DNA of 64,000 nt from Allobosea sp. BK604 (GTDB lineage Bacteria > Pseudomonadota > Alphaproteobacteria > Rhizobiales > Beijerinckiaceae). The translations under genes were made by a program, and so were the position numbers. Where the stretch lies: the NCBI RefSeq assembly GCF_004341515.1, contig NZ_SLZF01000009.1, positions 248,001 through 312,000 of the forward strand. The letters run 5' to 3'. This document shows, one piece after another, positions 1 to 7,346 of the stretch. The notes under the pieces were generated by a model. That model ran no database searches. It saw only the letters and a program-made list of their open reading frames with translations, and was not told the DNA's origin. Numbering within the stretch: the first letter of the stretch is position 1; every line of letters starts with the position of its first letter.

Positions 1-441
1 AGGGTACCAAAGAGGATACTATCCAAATGGGGTAGTGGTATTCCCGGTTTCAGATCTACAGAATAACTGTGAGATGAGCACGGGTCGCCGCCCGCCAGAG
101 GCAATAGAAAGTTGCGATCCTCTCTTAAATCGAACGATACTCGACGCATATGACACCTCGAATGACCGATACCGCAAGATAAACTCAGTTGAAAACATGA
201 ATATTTTCCGGGCGGTGTTCAGATACAGTCAATCTCGGATTTCGGAGATCCTTCGAGCGATTGGCTTCACTTTCGATCGCTGCGCATTCATCGTCGCTAC
301 TCGCGTCGCGCGCTGCTCCCAGTCGAGCGCATTAATTAAGACTTCATTAATTCCTTGCCGAAAAGATTAACAATGTATTAACTGGGCGCGAGGGCGGCGA
401 ATGGTCGCTTGCCCCACCTTGGAAAAACAGGGGAGCCCCCC
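1..441. other. Upstream region of the curli locus, no convincing gene
   Basis: This stretch has lower GC than the rest of the window and no open frame with protein-like composition. A 111-codon frame at 35-370 is rich in Ser, Arg and Cys and has no good ribosome site, so it is not called. The end nearest the curlin gene is AT-rich, with two ATTAATT-containing blocks around 330-350, and probably holds the curlin promoter. I cannot define -35 and -10 boxes with confidence. Confidence 0.4.
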
Positions 442-2235
442 GTGAAAAGAGTAACCGCGTTGATGCTGGCACTCGCCAGCTCGACTTCGCTCGCCTATGG
501 GGCAAGCAACGAGTCATTCATCGGGCAAGTTGGAGCTAAAAACGACGCTCTCGTCGGACAGACCGGCGGCAACAACCGTCAGGGCACGGTCCAGCTCGGA
601 GCCCGCAACCAGGCTGTGACCTCCCAGTCGGGGGCCGGCACCGACAATACCAACGAATCCGGCGTGGTGCAGATCGGCGTCCGCAATGGTGCGGCGGTCG
701 GCCAGACCGGCGGCAACAACCGCCAGGGCACGCTGCAGGTTGGCGCACGCAACTATGCGGCCACGTCCCAGAAGGGCGTCAGCACTGCCGATCGCCTGAA
801 CCGCTCCGGCACCGCTCAGTTCGGCGCCCGCAACGCCTCGGTCGTCGGCCAGGACGGCGGCAACAACACGCAGAACACGCTTCAGGTCGGCGCCGGCAAC
901 AACGCCCTGACCGGCCAGGCCACCAACAAGCGCGGCGGCACCAACAACTCGACGGTCGCCTCGTTTGGTGCGCGCAACAGCGCGACGGTCTCGCAGACCT
1001 CGACCGGCTACGACAGCAACAGCCCGAGCCAGCGCGGCCAGGGTGGCGATAACCGCTCGGCCATCCTGCAGGGCGGCACCGCCAACGTGGCGCTGACCGG
1101 CCAGAACGCCAATGGCGGCAAGGGCATGACCGGGGTCGACAACAACTCGGCCGTCCTGCAGTTCGGCGCGCGCAACTATGCGCTGACCAGCCAGGCGGGC
1201 GAGCGCACCACCGGCGGCGCCTCGAACGATTCGTTCACCGGCCAGTTCGGCAACCGGAACGCCTCGGTCGTCGGCCAGGACGGCGGCAACAACAGCCAGG
1301 GCACGCTTCAGTTCGGCAACCGGAACGCTTCGACCACCGGTCAGCTCGCCAGCGCGCTCGCCGGCACCAACGACGCGCTGACGCTGCAGGCCGGCAATGG
1401 CAACAGCTCGGTCACGTCGCAGAAGACGACCGGCGCCGCGGCGGAAAGCGGTCCGTTCACCTTCACGCCTCTGCTGTTCGGCTCTCCGACCACCGTCAAC
1501 CGGCCGGGCTACAAGGCAGCCTATGAGGGCGGCACCAACGCGGCGGCAACGATCCAGGCCGGCAATGGCAACATTGCATTGACCGGGCAGGATGCCAGCG
1601 GCGCGCGCGCGCCATCGACCGAGCTGGGCTTCAATGGCAGCAAGTTCGGCACGTTCACCTCGCCCTATGGCACGGGTCTGGACGGTGTCGACAACAATGC
1701 GCTGACGGTGCAGGTCGGCAAGGAGAACTTCGCCTCGACCTCGCAGAGCGGGGCGCGTTCGGCTCTCGCCATTCCCGGCTCGAACGACTCGTTCGTCGGC
1801 CAGTTCGGCGTCGGCAACTCCGCCGTTGTCGGCCAGACCAACGGCATGAACGGCCAGGCGACCCTGCAGGCCGGTAACCGCAACGCCGCATTGACGTCGC
1901 AGAGCAACACCAGCGCCGCGCTCAGCGGCACTCAGAACGCCGCTGCGACGATCCAGGCCGGTGCGCGCAACAACGCGCTCACCAGCCAGGTCGCCAACCC
2001 GCTCGCGGGCGGCCTCAACGGCTCGCTGATCGTCCAGCTCGGCGCCGACAACCAGGCGGTCGCCGCGCAGTCGACCGGCCTTCAGCCGATGATCGGCGCG
2101 AACCTGCAATCGACCGTCCAGGCCGGTGTCGGCAACTATGCCACCACCTCGCAGGTCTCGGCGGCGGGCCTGACCAACACCTCGGTCACCGCCCAGTTCG
2201 GCTACAAGAACACGGCAGTCACCGTGCAGAAGTGA
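442..2235 (+). CDS. Large curlin-repeat amyloid protein (CsgA-like, 20 repeats)
   Basis: This is the probable major subunit of a curli-type extracellular amyloid fibre. The GTG start at 442 is preferred over a TTG at 409 because a GGGGAG ribosome site lies just upstream and it gives a clean signal peptide (about residues 1-22, ending SLAYGA). The mature 570 or so residues contain 20 units of the form Q-x-G-x2-N-x-A-x3-Q, for example QVGARNYAATSQ. E. coli CsgA has five such units in about 150 residues, so this is roughly a four-fold longer solenoid. Linkers between units vary from about 10 to 60 residues; the longest is Gly/Pro/Phe-rich and lies mid-protein. A strong hairpin terminator follows the stop. 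The family assignment is secure; fibre formation is inferred. Confidence 0.9.
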   Translation: MKRVTALMLALASSTSLAYGASNESFIGQVGAKNDALVGQTGGNNRQGTVQLGARNQAVTSQSGAGTDNTNESGVVQIGVRNGAAVGQTGGNNRQGTLQVGARNYAATSQKGVSTADRLNRSGTAQFGARNASVVGQDGGNNTQNTLQVGAGNNALTGQATNKRGGTNNSTVASFGARNSATVSQTSTGYDSNSPSQRGQGGDNRSAILQGGTANVALTGQNANGGKGMTGVDNNSAVLQFGARNYALTSQAGERTTGGASNDSFTGQFGNRNASVVGQDGGNNSQGTLQFGNRNASTTGQLASALAGTNDALTLQAGNGNSSVTSQKTTGAAAESGPFTFTPLLFGSPTTVNRPGYKAAYEGGTNAAATIQAGNGNIALTGQDASGARAPSTELGFNGSKFGTFTSPYGTGLDGVDNNALTVQVGKENFASTSQSGARSALAIPGSNDSFVGQFGVGNSAVVGQTNGMNGQATLQAGNRNAALTSQSNTSAALSGTQNAAATIQAGARNNALTSQVANPLAGGLNGSLIVQLGADNQAVAAQSTGLQPMIGANLQSTVQAGVGNYATTSQVSAAGLTNTSVTAQFGYKNTAVTVQK

Positions 2236-2244
2236 TCGACAGGG

Positions 2245-2277
2245 AGGCGGCGGGACGATCCCCGCCGCCTTTTCTTC
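2245..2277 (+). terminator. Intrinsic terminator after the major curlin gene
   Basis: A perfect 10-bp stem (AGGCGGCGGG pairing with CCCGCCGCCT) with a 6-base loop is followed by TTTCTTCCT. It starts 10 bases after the curlin stop codon and lies before the probable csgH start at 2301. It should end most transcripts after the fibre subunit, so chaperone and export genes downstream would be made in smaller amounts. Confidence 0.85.
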
Positions 2278-2300
2278 CTCGCTTTGGGCGGAGCGTGGTC

Positions 2301-2705
2301 ATGTGGTGCGATAGAGTCTCCAGCAGTCGGACTGCTGCCATCGCGGCGTTGCCGCTTCTGATGGCGAGCCTCGCCATGTCCTCGGCGGGCGCCGAACCGG
2401 CCGGGCCTTCGCCGGGTGACGCCAAGCTGCGTTGCGACATCATCGGCCAGGATCTCGGCACGGGCTATCGCCTGAAGGCACTCGCCCGCACGGCGCAGGC
2501 CGACAGGGGCGAGTACCAGTTCATGGTGCTGAAGCAGAGCGCGAGCGGCACCAGCCAGAACATGCAGAGCGGCGCATTCAGCATCGAGTCGAGCGGGGAG
2601 CAGATCCTCACCGCGGTCGTGCTCGAACGCTCCGCGCAGGGGCATGTGCGGGCCGAGCTCGCCATTGAAACCGATCACGGGAGCGTCACATGCAATTTCC
2701 CCTGA
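2301..2705 (+). CDS. csgH: CsgH-like curli assembly/inhibitor protein
   Basis: This 134-residue protein is probably a periplasmic chaperone-like inhibitor of premature curlin polymerisation, the role known for CsgC in E. coli and CsgH in alphaproteobacteria. Residues 1 to about 31 form a signal peptide ending in AGA. The mature part alternates beta-strand-like segments (Q-Y-Q-F-M-V-L-K and a QILTAVVLE segment), as in the single-domain Ig-like fold of this family. Two cysteines, near residues 45 and 131, sit in the first and last strands. The ATG at 2301 was chosen because an upstream ATG at 2232 would overlap the curlin stop and the terminator. The stop overlaps the next gene by 16 bases, suggesting translational coupling. 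Confidence 0.75.
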   Translation: MWCDRVSSSRTAAIAALPLLMASLAMSSAGAEPAGPSPGDAKLRCDIIGQDLGTGYRLKALARTAQADRGEYQFMVLKQSASGTSQNMQSGAFSIESSGEQILTAVVLERSAQGHVRAELAIETDHGSVTCNFP

Positions 2706-3190
2706 CCCGTGCGCGATCGGGCCTGGTCGCAGCCTTCCTCGCAACGATCGCTTCAGGACCGGCTGCGGCGGAATCGGCCTATATCCAGCAAAGCCAGGCG
2801 ACGGCGATGCTGCCTGCCATCGGCGTGCCGGTGCCGCAGCAAACGATCCCGCGTCCGGGCTTTGCCGGCGTCCCTGCGCCAAGCCTCCAGCGTTTCACGC
2901 CGGAAGCAAGCGTCGCCGCCGGCAACAATCTGGCGCGGACGCTGCAGATCGGGGCGCTCAACCAGGTCGCCCAGATCCAGGCAGGCGCGAACAATGTCTC
3001 GACGGTCGGCGTCATCGCGGGGCAACTGAACAATGTCGGCGTCGTGCAGGCCGGAAACAATCTGAGATCGAATCTCGTCCTGCTCAACACACAGGGCCTG
3101 TCCGTCGGCGTCTTGCAGCCGAACGGCTCGGCGCCGGTCAACATGCTGATCGCAAGACTGCCGAATGGAGCGCTGCTCATCAAGCGCTGA
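2690..3190 (+). CDS. CsgB-like minor curlin
   Basis: This 166-residue secreted protein is a probable curlin nucleator. A signal peptide (residues 1-27, ending AAA) is followed by a Pro-rich segment of about 45 residues. Then come a few degenerate curlin units, including QIGALNQVAQIQ and QAGANNV, and a non-repetitive tail rich in Leu and Asn that ends in Lys-Arg. Low repeat number, weak repeats and a basic C-terminus resemble CsgB more than CsgA. It overlaps the csgH-like gene and precedes the csgF-like gene by 36 bases. The curlin family is clear; the nucleator role is inferred from context. Confidence 0.75.
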   Translation: MQFPLTRARSGLVAAFLATIASGPAAAESAYIQQSQATAMLPAIGVPVPQQTIPRPGFAGVPAPSLQRFTPEASVAAGNNLARTLQIGALNQVAQIQAGANNVSTVGVIAGQLNNVGVVQAGNNLRSNLVLLNTQGLSVGVLQPNGSAPVNMLIARLPNGALLIKR

Positions 3191-3226
3191 CGTCCATGCC
3201 TGTTCCAACGACACCGGGGTACCGAG

Positions 3227-3526
3227 ATGACGAAGCCAGTTCTGCTATTCCTATCGATCGCCGCGAGCGCGCTGTTGCCGGCAAGTGTCTTTGCCGGCGA
3301 GCAGATCTACCGGCCGACAAACCCGACCTTCGGCGGCAATGCGCTGAATGGCAGCTTCCTGCTCTCGACAGCGCAGGCGCAGGGCAAGGGCGTCAAGTCC
3401 GGGCAGCAATCACCCGATCTGTCCGGATTGAACGAGGCGCTGAGCAATATCGGCAACAATACCGGCTCGACTCCCGTCGTCGTCATTGGTGGCAACGGCC
3501 TTCCGGTGGTTCCTTCCAATCCTTGA
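3227..3526 (+). CDS. csgF: CsgF-like curli export accessory protein (short)
   Basis: CsgF caps the CsgG pore and links export to nucleation at the cell surface. This 99-residue protein has a signal peptide (residues 1-23, ending VFA). The hallmark CsgF N-terminus follows: Y-R-P-T-N-P-x-F-G-G-N, then a GSFLLSTAQAQ segment, which in the known CsgG-CsgF structure is the part lodged inside the channel. E. coli CsgF is 138 residues; here the C-terminal head is shortened to a Gly/Asn-rich tail with VVVIGGNG. It lies between the CsgB-like and csgG genes in one direction, consistent with an operon. Confidence 0.85.
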   Translation: MTKPVLLFLSIAASALLPASVFAGEQIYRPTNPTFGGNALNGSFLLSTAQAQGKGVKSGQQSPDLSGLNEALSNIGNNTGSTPVVVIGGNGLPVVPSNP

Positions 3527-3583
3527 TGGCGGTTCCGGTCGGGGGGCTGGAGCTGACACAACTGATACAGGTTCGACGGCGTC

Positions 3584-4525
3584 ATGATTTCGTTTTCGTT
3601 GCGTATGGCCGGCGCGCTCACACTCGCGTTGGCAACGAGTGGTTGCGTGCTTACGGGAACCGCGAGCGATCCGATCGCTCAGCCTGCGACAATGGTGCAG
3701 GATACCAAGACCGGTGTCGTGCTCGATGCCCTGCCGCCGCCGGTGCAGAGGCTCGATGTCGCGGTCTACAGCTTTCCTGACCTGACCGGGCAGAACAAGC
3801 CGAACGACAATTTCGCCGAGTTCTCCCGGGCGGTCACGCAGGGTGGATCGGCGGTCCTGTCTGATGTACTGACCAAGGCCGGCAACGGCGCCTGGTTCAA
3901 CGTCATCGAGCGCAACGATCTGCAGCCCCTGCTCCAGGAGCGGCAGATCATCCAGAACACGCGCACCGCGGTGGATGGGCGCCACGCGCAGGGTCTGCCA
4001 CCGCTCCGTTTCGCCGGAATCCTCCTGCAGGGCGGGATCATCGGCTACGATACCAACGAGACCACTGGCGGTATCGGCGCCAATTATCTCGGTATCGGTG
4101 GCAACACCCAGTACCGGCAGGACATCGTCACGGTTGCGCTGCGCGCAGTCAGCGTCCAAACCGGCCGTGTCGTCGCATCCGTCACCACCACCAAGACGAT
4201 CTATTCGGTGCTCGTCCAGGGCAGTGCCTTCAAATTCGCCAAGGTCGATCACCTCTTGCAGGTCGAGGCGGGCTTCACCAAGAATTCGCCGGGAACACTT
4301 GCGGTCCGCGAAGGCGTGCAGCTGGCCGTCTACGCTCTCATCTTCGAGGGCGTGAAGGCCAAGCTCTGGGATTTCGCAAACCCGACAGCGGGTGCGGCCT
4401 TCATGCGGGCTCTCGATGAACAGAAGAAGGCGGTGAACTTCGATCTTCAATCGGCCGAGGTGCAGGCAGCGCCCACCAAGACATCGGCGTTGCCCGCCGC
4501 GGAGGCGCCGCCACCGCGTTCCTGA
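3584..4525 (+). CDS. csgG: CsgG outer-membrane curli secretion channel (lipoprotein)
   Basis: CsgG forms the nonameric outer-membrane pore through which curlins are exported. The 313-residue product has a lipoprotein signal with lipobox ATSGC, so Cys21 should be acylated. The body shows the CsgG family pattern: VAVYSFPDLTGQNKPN near residue 60, the FNVIERNDLQPLLQERQ segment, and the GGIIGYDTNETTGG segment before the barrel strands. Length is close to the family norm with a slightly longer Ala/Pro-rich tail. It ends the curli operon on this strand. No csgE homologue is visible nearby. Confidence 0.93.
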   Translation: MISFSLRMAGALTLALATSGCVLTGTASDPIAQPATMVQDTKTGVVLDALPPPVQRLDVAVYSFPDLTGQNKPNDNFAEFSRAVTQGGSAVLSDVLTKAGNGAWFNVIERNDLQPLLQERQIIQNTRTAVDGRHAQGLPPLRFAGILLQGGIIGYDTNETTGGIGANYLGIGGNTQYRQDIVTVALRAVSVQTGRVVASVTTTKTIYSVLVQGSAFKFAKVDHLLQVEAGFTKNSPGTLAVREGVQLAVYALIFEGVKAKLWDFANPTAGAAFMRALDEQKKAVNFDLQSAEVQAAPTKTSALPAAEAPPPRS

Positions 4526-4576
4526 CAGGCCACTTCGCTCCGCGCATGGCCGGCTTCCAGTCGTGCGACGGCGATG

Positions 4577-4894
4577 TCAGCGCGATAGCGGACGCGATTG
4601 CTGGGTTGCCGTGTAGCATGCCTGGCTGTCAGCATTCTGTTGTCCGCAGGTGGCTGGAGCGGCAGGGCCGCCGCCGTTGCCCGCCAGGCCTGGTTTCAAC
4701 TTGGCCGGCGCCGCGCCGCCATCCGTGCGCACCCGCCCGCTGACCTGGGCCACCCTGGCCTCGGGCGCGATCGCTCGCCCGGTGACGACGCCGGTTCGGG
4801 CCTTGGGTGAAACGGGCGCCGCGGCATGTTGAACGCAGCCCGAGAGCAGGCTCGTAGCGGCGGCGACGGCCGCAATCGAAATCAAGCGCTGCAT
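4577..4894 (-). CDS. Small hypothetical lipoprotein in the curli locus
   Basis: This 105-residue protein of unknown function is encoded opposite to the curli genes. The ATG at 4894 has a good AAGGGAG ribosome site. The N-terminus is a lipoprotein signal with SLLSGC, placing the lipidated Cys at residue 20. The mature part is Ala/Gly/Pro-rich and low in complexity, with two further cysteines (T-C-G-Q-Q and Q-A-C-Y) near the C-terminus. Its 5' end faces the small curlin gene at 5044 across a 149-base divergent region, so the two may share control. Position suggests an accessory role in curli assembly, but no family was recognised. Confidence 0.6.
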   Translation of the reverse strand: MQRLISIAAVAAATSLLSGCVQHAAAPVSPKARTGVVTGRAIAPEARVAQVSGRVRTDGGAAPAKLKPGLAGNGGGPAAPATCGQQNADSQACYTATQQSRPLSR

Positions 4895-4969
4895 ATGTGC
4901 TCCCTTCGGGCGGCCTCGCTGGCGCCAGTTCTGAAGCGACCGGGGCAAGAGCTTCCACTCGCGCTCAAC

Positions 4970-4988
4970 AGTGCAAGATGATTGCACT
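4970..4988. promoter_or_regulatory. Inverted repeat in the divergent curli promoter region
   Basis: AGTGCA and TGCACT flank a 7-base spacer between the divergent lipoprotein and small curlin genes. A dyad in this position is a plausible operator. No regulator is encoded nearby and chance cannot be excluded. Confidence 0.3.
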
Positions 4989-5043
4989 AACCGATCCTTC
5001 ACGCATCCGCGGAATATTGGCATCTCACACAGAGGTCTGTCCA

Positions 5044-5400
5044 ATGTTCAAGACGAGCGCGCCGGTTTTTCTTTGCTGCACAGCCCTGCTCTCCGCCGCA
5101 CCGGCCATTGCGGCCGAAGCCTTCGTGCAGCAGGCGACGTTCCGGCAGGTCGCCAACGAGAAGGCTTCGCGTGCCGCTTCCTTGCTGAGCAACCCGATCC
5201 CGTTGTCGCAGGCCAAGGCCCTGGCATTGCCCCCGGTCCAGAACAGCGCGGGCCAGGACCAGAATAGCGCCCGCATCGTCCAGACCGGCAGCCAGAATCA
5301 GGCCGTCATCGCGCAGCAGGGGGCGGGAAACTACGCACTCGTCACTCAGCGGGGGCAGGGAAATGTCGCCATGGTCTCGCAAACCGCGCGAGCCCGCTAA
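5044..5400 (+). CDS. Small three-repeat curlin protein
   Basis: This 118-residue secreted protein is probably a minor curlin subunit or nucleator. The ATG at 5044 begins a signal peptide (residues 1-24, ending IAA). After a helical-looking middle segment, the C-terminal 45 residues contain three head-to-tail units in which each closing Gln opens the next: QTGSQNQAVIAQ, QGAGNYALVTQ and QRGQGNVAMVSQ. This shared-Gln packing has a tighter period than the spaced repeats of the large curlin. A longer in-frame extension upstream lacks signal-peptide character and was rejected. Confidence 0.75.
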   Translation: MFKTSAPVFLCCTALLSAAPAIAAEAFVQQATFRQVANEKASRAASLLSNPIPLSQAKALALPPVQNSAGQDQNSARIVQTGSQNQAVIAQQGAGNYALVTQRGQGNVAMVSQTARAR

Positions 5401-5418
5401 ATCCTTAAGGCCGCGCCT

Positions 5419-5859
5419 TCATTTGCTCACGACCCGCAGCGAGCCGATCTTCAGCTCTTCGGGATCGTCGTCAACGAGCGCGCGCACGCTGATCAGCCCG
5501 GGGGCGAGAATTTCCAGGGGCGTGAAGATCAGGCTCGCAGCGGCGACGATGAAGCGCGGCACCTTTTCCACGGTGCCCATCTCCTCGATGATGCGTCCCT
5601 GAACGGCCTCGTCCGGCGCCTCGATCGGCTCGCTCGCGATCGGGTCGCTCAATGTCGGCGCATAGCAGCGCGCGAGAATGGACCGAAACGGCTGGTGAGC
5701 CGGCGACAGGATGTGGAGGTGAACGCAGAATTTCGGCAGCACGAAGGGAAAACTCTGCGGAACGAACATCACCGCGTTGTAGCAACCGACAAAACTCAGC
5801 TTCCCACCCACTTCGTTGCGAATATCATCGCAGAAAATCGAGTACCCGTAGCGGTTCAT
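5419..5859 (-). CDS. DUF6941-like hypothetical protein
   Basis: This is a 146-residue protein without signal peptide or membrane segment. The N-terminal F-C-D-D-I-R-N-E-x-G-G-K-L-S-F-x-G pattern resembles the DUF6941 family of unknown function; this is from memory, so family membership is moderate. It is the third gene of a tight unit on this strand, beginning 4 bases after the XRE-type gene. The arrangement suggests co-translation with the putative toxin-antitoxin pair. Function is unknown. Confidence 0.55.
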   Translation of the reverse strand: MNRYGYSIFCDDIRNEVGGKLSFVGCYNAVMFVPQSFPFVLPKFCVHLHILSPAHQPFRSILARCYAPTLSDPIASEPIEAPDEAVQGRIIEEMGTVEKVPRFIVAAASLIFTPLEILAPGLISVRALVDDDPEELKIGSLRVVSK

Positions 5860-5863
5860 CGGT

Positions 5864-6265
5864 CTACTTCGCGCTCGCGGGGGATCGGATACGCATGGCC
5901 GGACGCGACGGCAATGTCGAACTGCTGGAGGCTTCGCCGATCGTCCGCGTATCGGTCTCGAGCGTTGCCGTGTCGCTGAATTGGTTCTGGCCGGGGCGGT
6001 CGCTCTTTGGCCGCAGCTCGAAGACGATCTCGCGATCGAGCGCCCAGGCCATCCCGGATATCACCCGCAATGAAAGTGGCGCGCTGCCGCTGAGCTGACG
6101 ATTCAATTCGGTTCGCGACATGCCCAGCTTCTGGGCGAGTGCCTGCTGCGTCAGGCCGCCATCCTTCCGTTCCACCAGTGCCTTCAGCAACTCCCCCCTT
6201 ACACCTCCGATGAACCGACTTGCCGCAATTGACCTTGCCCCGATGTCAAAGCGAAAGAACTTCAC
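5864..6265 (-). CDS. XRE-family helix-turn-helix protein, antitoxin-like
   Basis: This is a 133-residue DNA-binding protein. The helix-turn-helix spans about residues 38-65: L-T-Q-Q-A-L-A-Q-K-L-G-M-S-R-T-E-L-N-R. A conserved W-A-L-D-R-E-I-V-F-E-L-R-P segment of the kind seen after the HTH in HigA-like antitoxins follows. The C-terminal 35 residues are Ser/Thr/Arg-rich and look disordered. Its start overlaps the end of the upstream toxin-like gene by 20 bases, and toxin-before-antitoxin order is typical of HigBA modules. It probably autoregulates the unit. Confidence 0.65.
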   Translation of the reverse strand: MKFFRFDIGARSIAASRFIGGVRGELLKALVERKDGGLTQQALAQKLGMSRTELNRQLSGSAPLSLRVISGMAWALDREIVFELRPKSDRPGQNQFSDTATLETDTRTIGEASSSSTLPSRPAMRIRSPASAK

Positions 6266-6731
6266 TTGGGTCGACCTCCGTAACGCAAAGCGATTTTTCT
6301 ATGCCTAGCTCACGTCGGAGTCGCCTTATCTCCAGGCGGTAGCCACGATAAAGGTCATGGTCCTTGACCTTATCTGCCCAATCACCAAAGACCGCTACGA
6401 AACAATCTTTCATCATGAACCAGCCGAATATTCGGGTGTCCGGAGTCTTCAGCTCCCAGACGGCGTTGGGCTCGGAACGAATGAACCTGAATTGCCGTGA
6501 GTAGACAAGTGGTTTTCCGCTCACAAACGTGTAAAAAATGCTCTCTATCTGCTCAATGGGAGTAAGATCGGAACCTATAGGAGACTTTTCTATTGACTTC
6601 GCCTGTTCGCCCAACCACGCGATGAAAGTCGGCGTCGCGTAAAGCAAGCGCATCGGCTGCTCGCTTTTGTCAAGTGCGACCGTGATCGGGATGATCACGC
6701 CGCGATCGACCAGGCTCGATATCGTTGTCAT
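6246..6731 (-). CDS. HigB/Gp49-like putative toxin
   Basis: This 161-residue protein is possibly an mRNA interferase-type toxin. The central part, V-W-E-L-K-T-P-D-T-R-I-F-G-W-F followed by D-C-F-V-A-V-F-G-D and ending in an Arg-rich helix (Y-R-L-E-I-R-R-L-R-R-E-L), follows the strand-then-helix pattern of RelE/HigB phage-derived proteins. It is longer than classical HigB (about 100 residues), with an extra N-terminal 60 residues. Codon use is more AT-rich than neighbours, suggesting acquisition. It is the first gene of a three-gene unit with overlapping or 4-base junctions. Toxin activity is inferred from order and weak motif match. Confidence 0.5.
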   Translation of the reverse strand: MTTISSLVDRGVIIPITVALDKSEQPMRLLYATPTFIAWLGEQAKSIEKSPIGSDLTPIEQIESIFYTFVSGKPLVYSRQFRFIRSEPNAVWELKTPDTRIFGWFMMKDCFVAVFGDWADKVKDHDLYRGYRLEIRRLRRELGIEKSLCVTEVDPSEVLSL

Positions 6732-7346
6732 TACTTCCAGGATTTGTTGAAATACAATCTCCGATCTGACTACGCAGATGCCCTGCCCGCATCGAACAAC
6801 TAGCCAGGCATCCTGATTGCCCCCGCAGCCGGATATGGATCGAACTTAAGCGAATTTGCTTTGATGTCATCATCATCGCGGTCGCCGCCGATGTCGAGCC
6901 GCTATCCATCAAGGGCGCTGTTTTGTCGAAAGCCATCGATCTTCAGCCCGCGACCAGACGTTGTCGGTTGAGCCGGTCGAAGGGCTCATTATCCATCAAA
7001 CTGGGCGCCGTTGCCTGCGGCCGATAGAAGTCGCTCCGCGAGAGCGGGCCGCTCAGCTCAATATTCTCGTCGAGACGGCGACGGAGCGCGTCACGTGGCT
7101 GCGGGCATCGAGCCGGAGGACGAACATCTGCGCTCGCGCAGCTCGGCCCGGCCGCCACCGGCACGACATGGACCTCTATGCCCTTCCTGTGGAGATCGAG
7201 ACAAGCATCGGCAGCCAGGACCGCCGTGACGGCGTCCAAACGGCCGCGCAGAACTTAAAAAGCGATGCAATGTCCCAGAATCGAATGAAGCGGGCCCGCG
7301 TCCTCCGCGAACCCGCTTCCGAGAGCGACAGCTCAGGATGCCACTG
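6732..7346. other. Gene-poor segment, probably decayed coding DNA
   Basis: No complete gene is supported here. Short protein-like fragments occur on both strands. On the plus strand, a frame around 6865-6950 reads DVIIIAVAADVEPLSIKGAV. On the minus strand, 6943-7239 reads DAVTAVLAADACLDLHRKG, loosely like a Rossmann-type hydrolase. Neither has a proper start, and neither extends into a family I recognise. The right end holds a terminator-like hairpin for the gene at 7347. The segment is more AT-rich than its flanks. Confidence 0.4.
7288..7318 (-). terminator. Hairpin downstream of the Liv-type binding protein gene
   Basis: AAGCGGG (7288-7294) pairs with CCCGCTT (7312-7318), with an inner CGCG/CGCG pairing. 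It lies about 30 bases after the stop of the minus-strand gene. It lacks a clear T-tract, so it may be a terminator or an RNA-stabilising stem. Confidence 0.45.

Noticed and set aside
35..370. A 111-codon plus-strand frame at the left edge
   Set aside because: No ribosome site, composition unlike proteins of this genome, low GC, and no recognisable family; treated as upstream DNA of the curli locus.
514..2109. A 531-codon frame antisense to the large curlin
   Set aside because: It mirrors the repeat structure of the curlin codons and is Arg/Ala/Val/Asp-rich, typical of antisense frames in high-GC genes.
442..2235. Regular DNA periodicity that might suggest a CRISPR or satellite array
   Set aside because: The repeats are codon-level, vary in sequence and spacing, and encode curlin units; there are no constant repeats with unique spacers.
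5419..7287. A prophage or integrative element
   Set aside because: Only HigBA-like genes and decayed DNA are present; there is no integrase, no tRNA or attachment repeat, and no structural genes.
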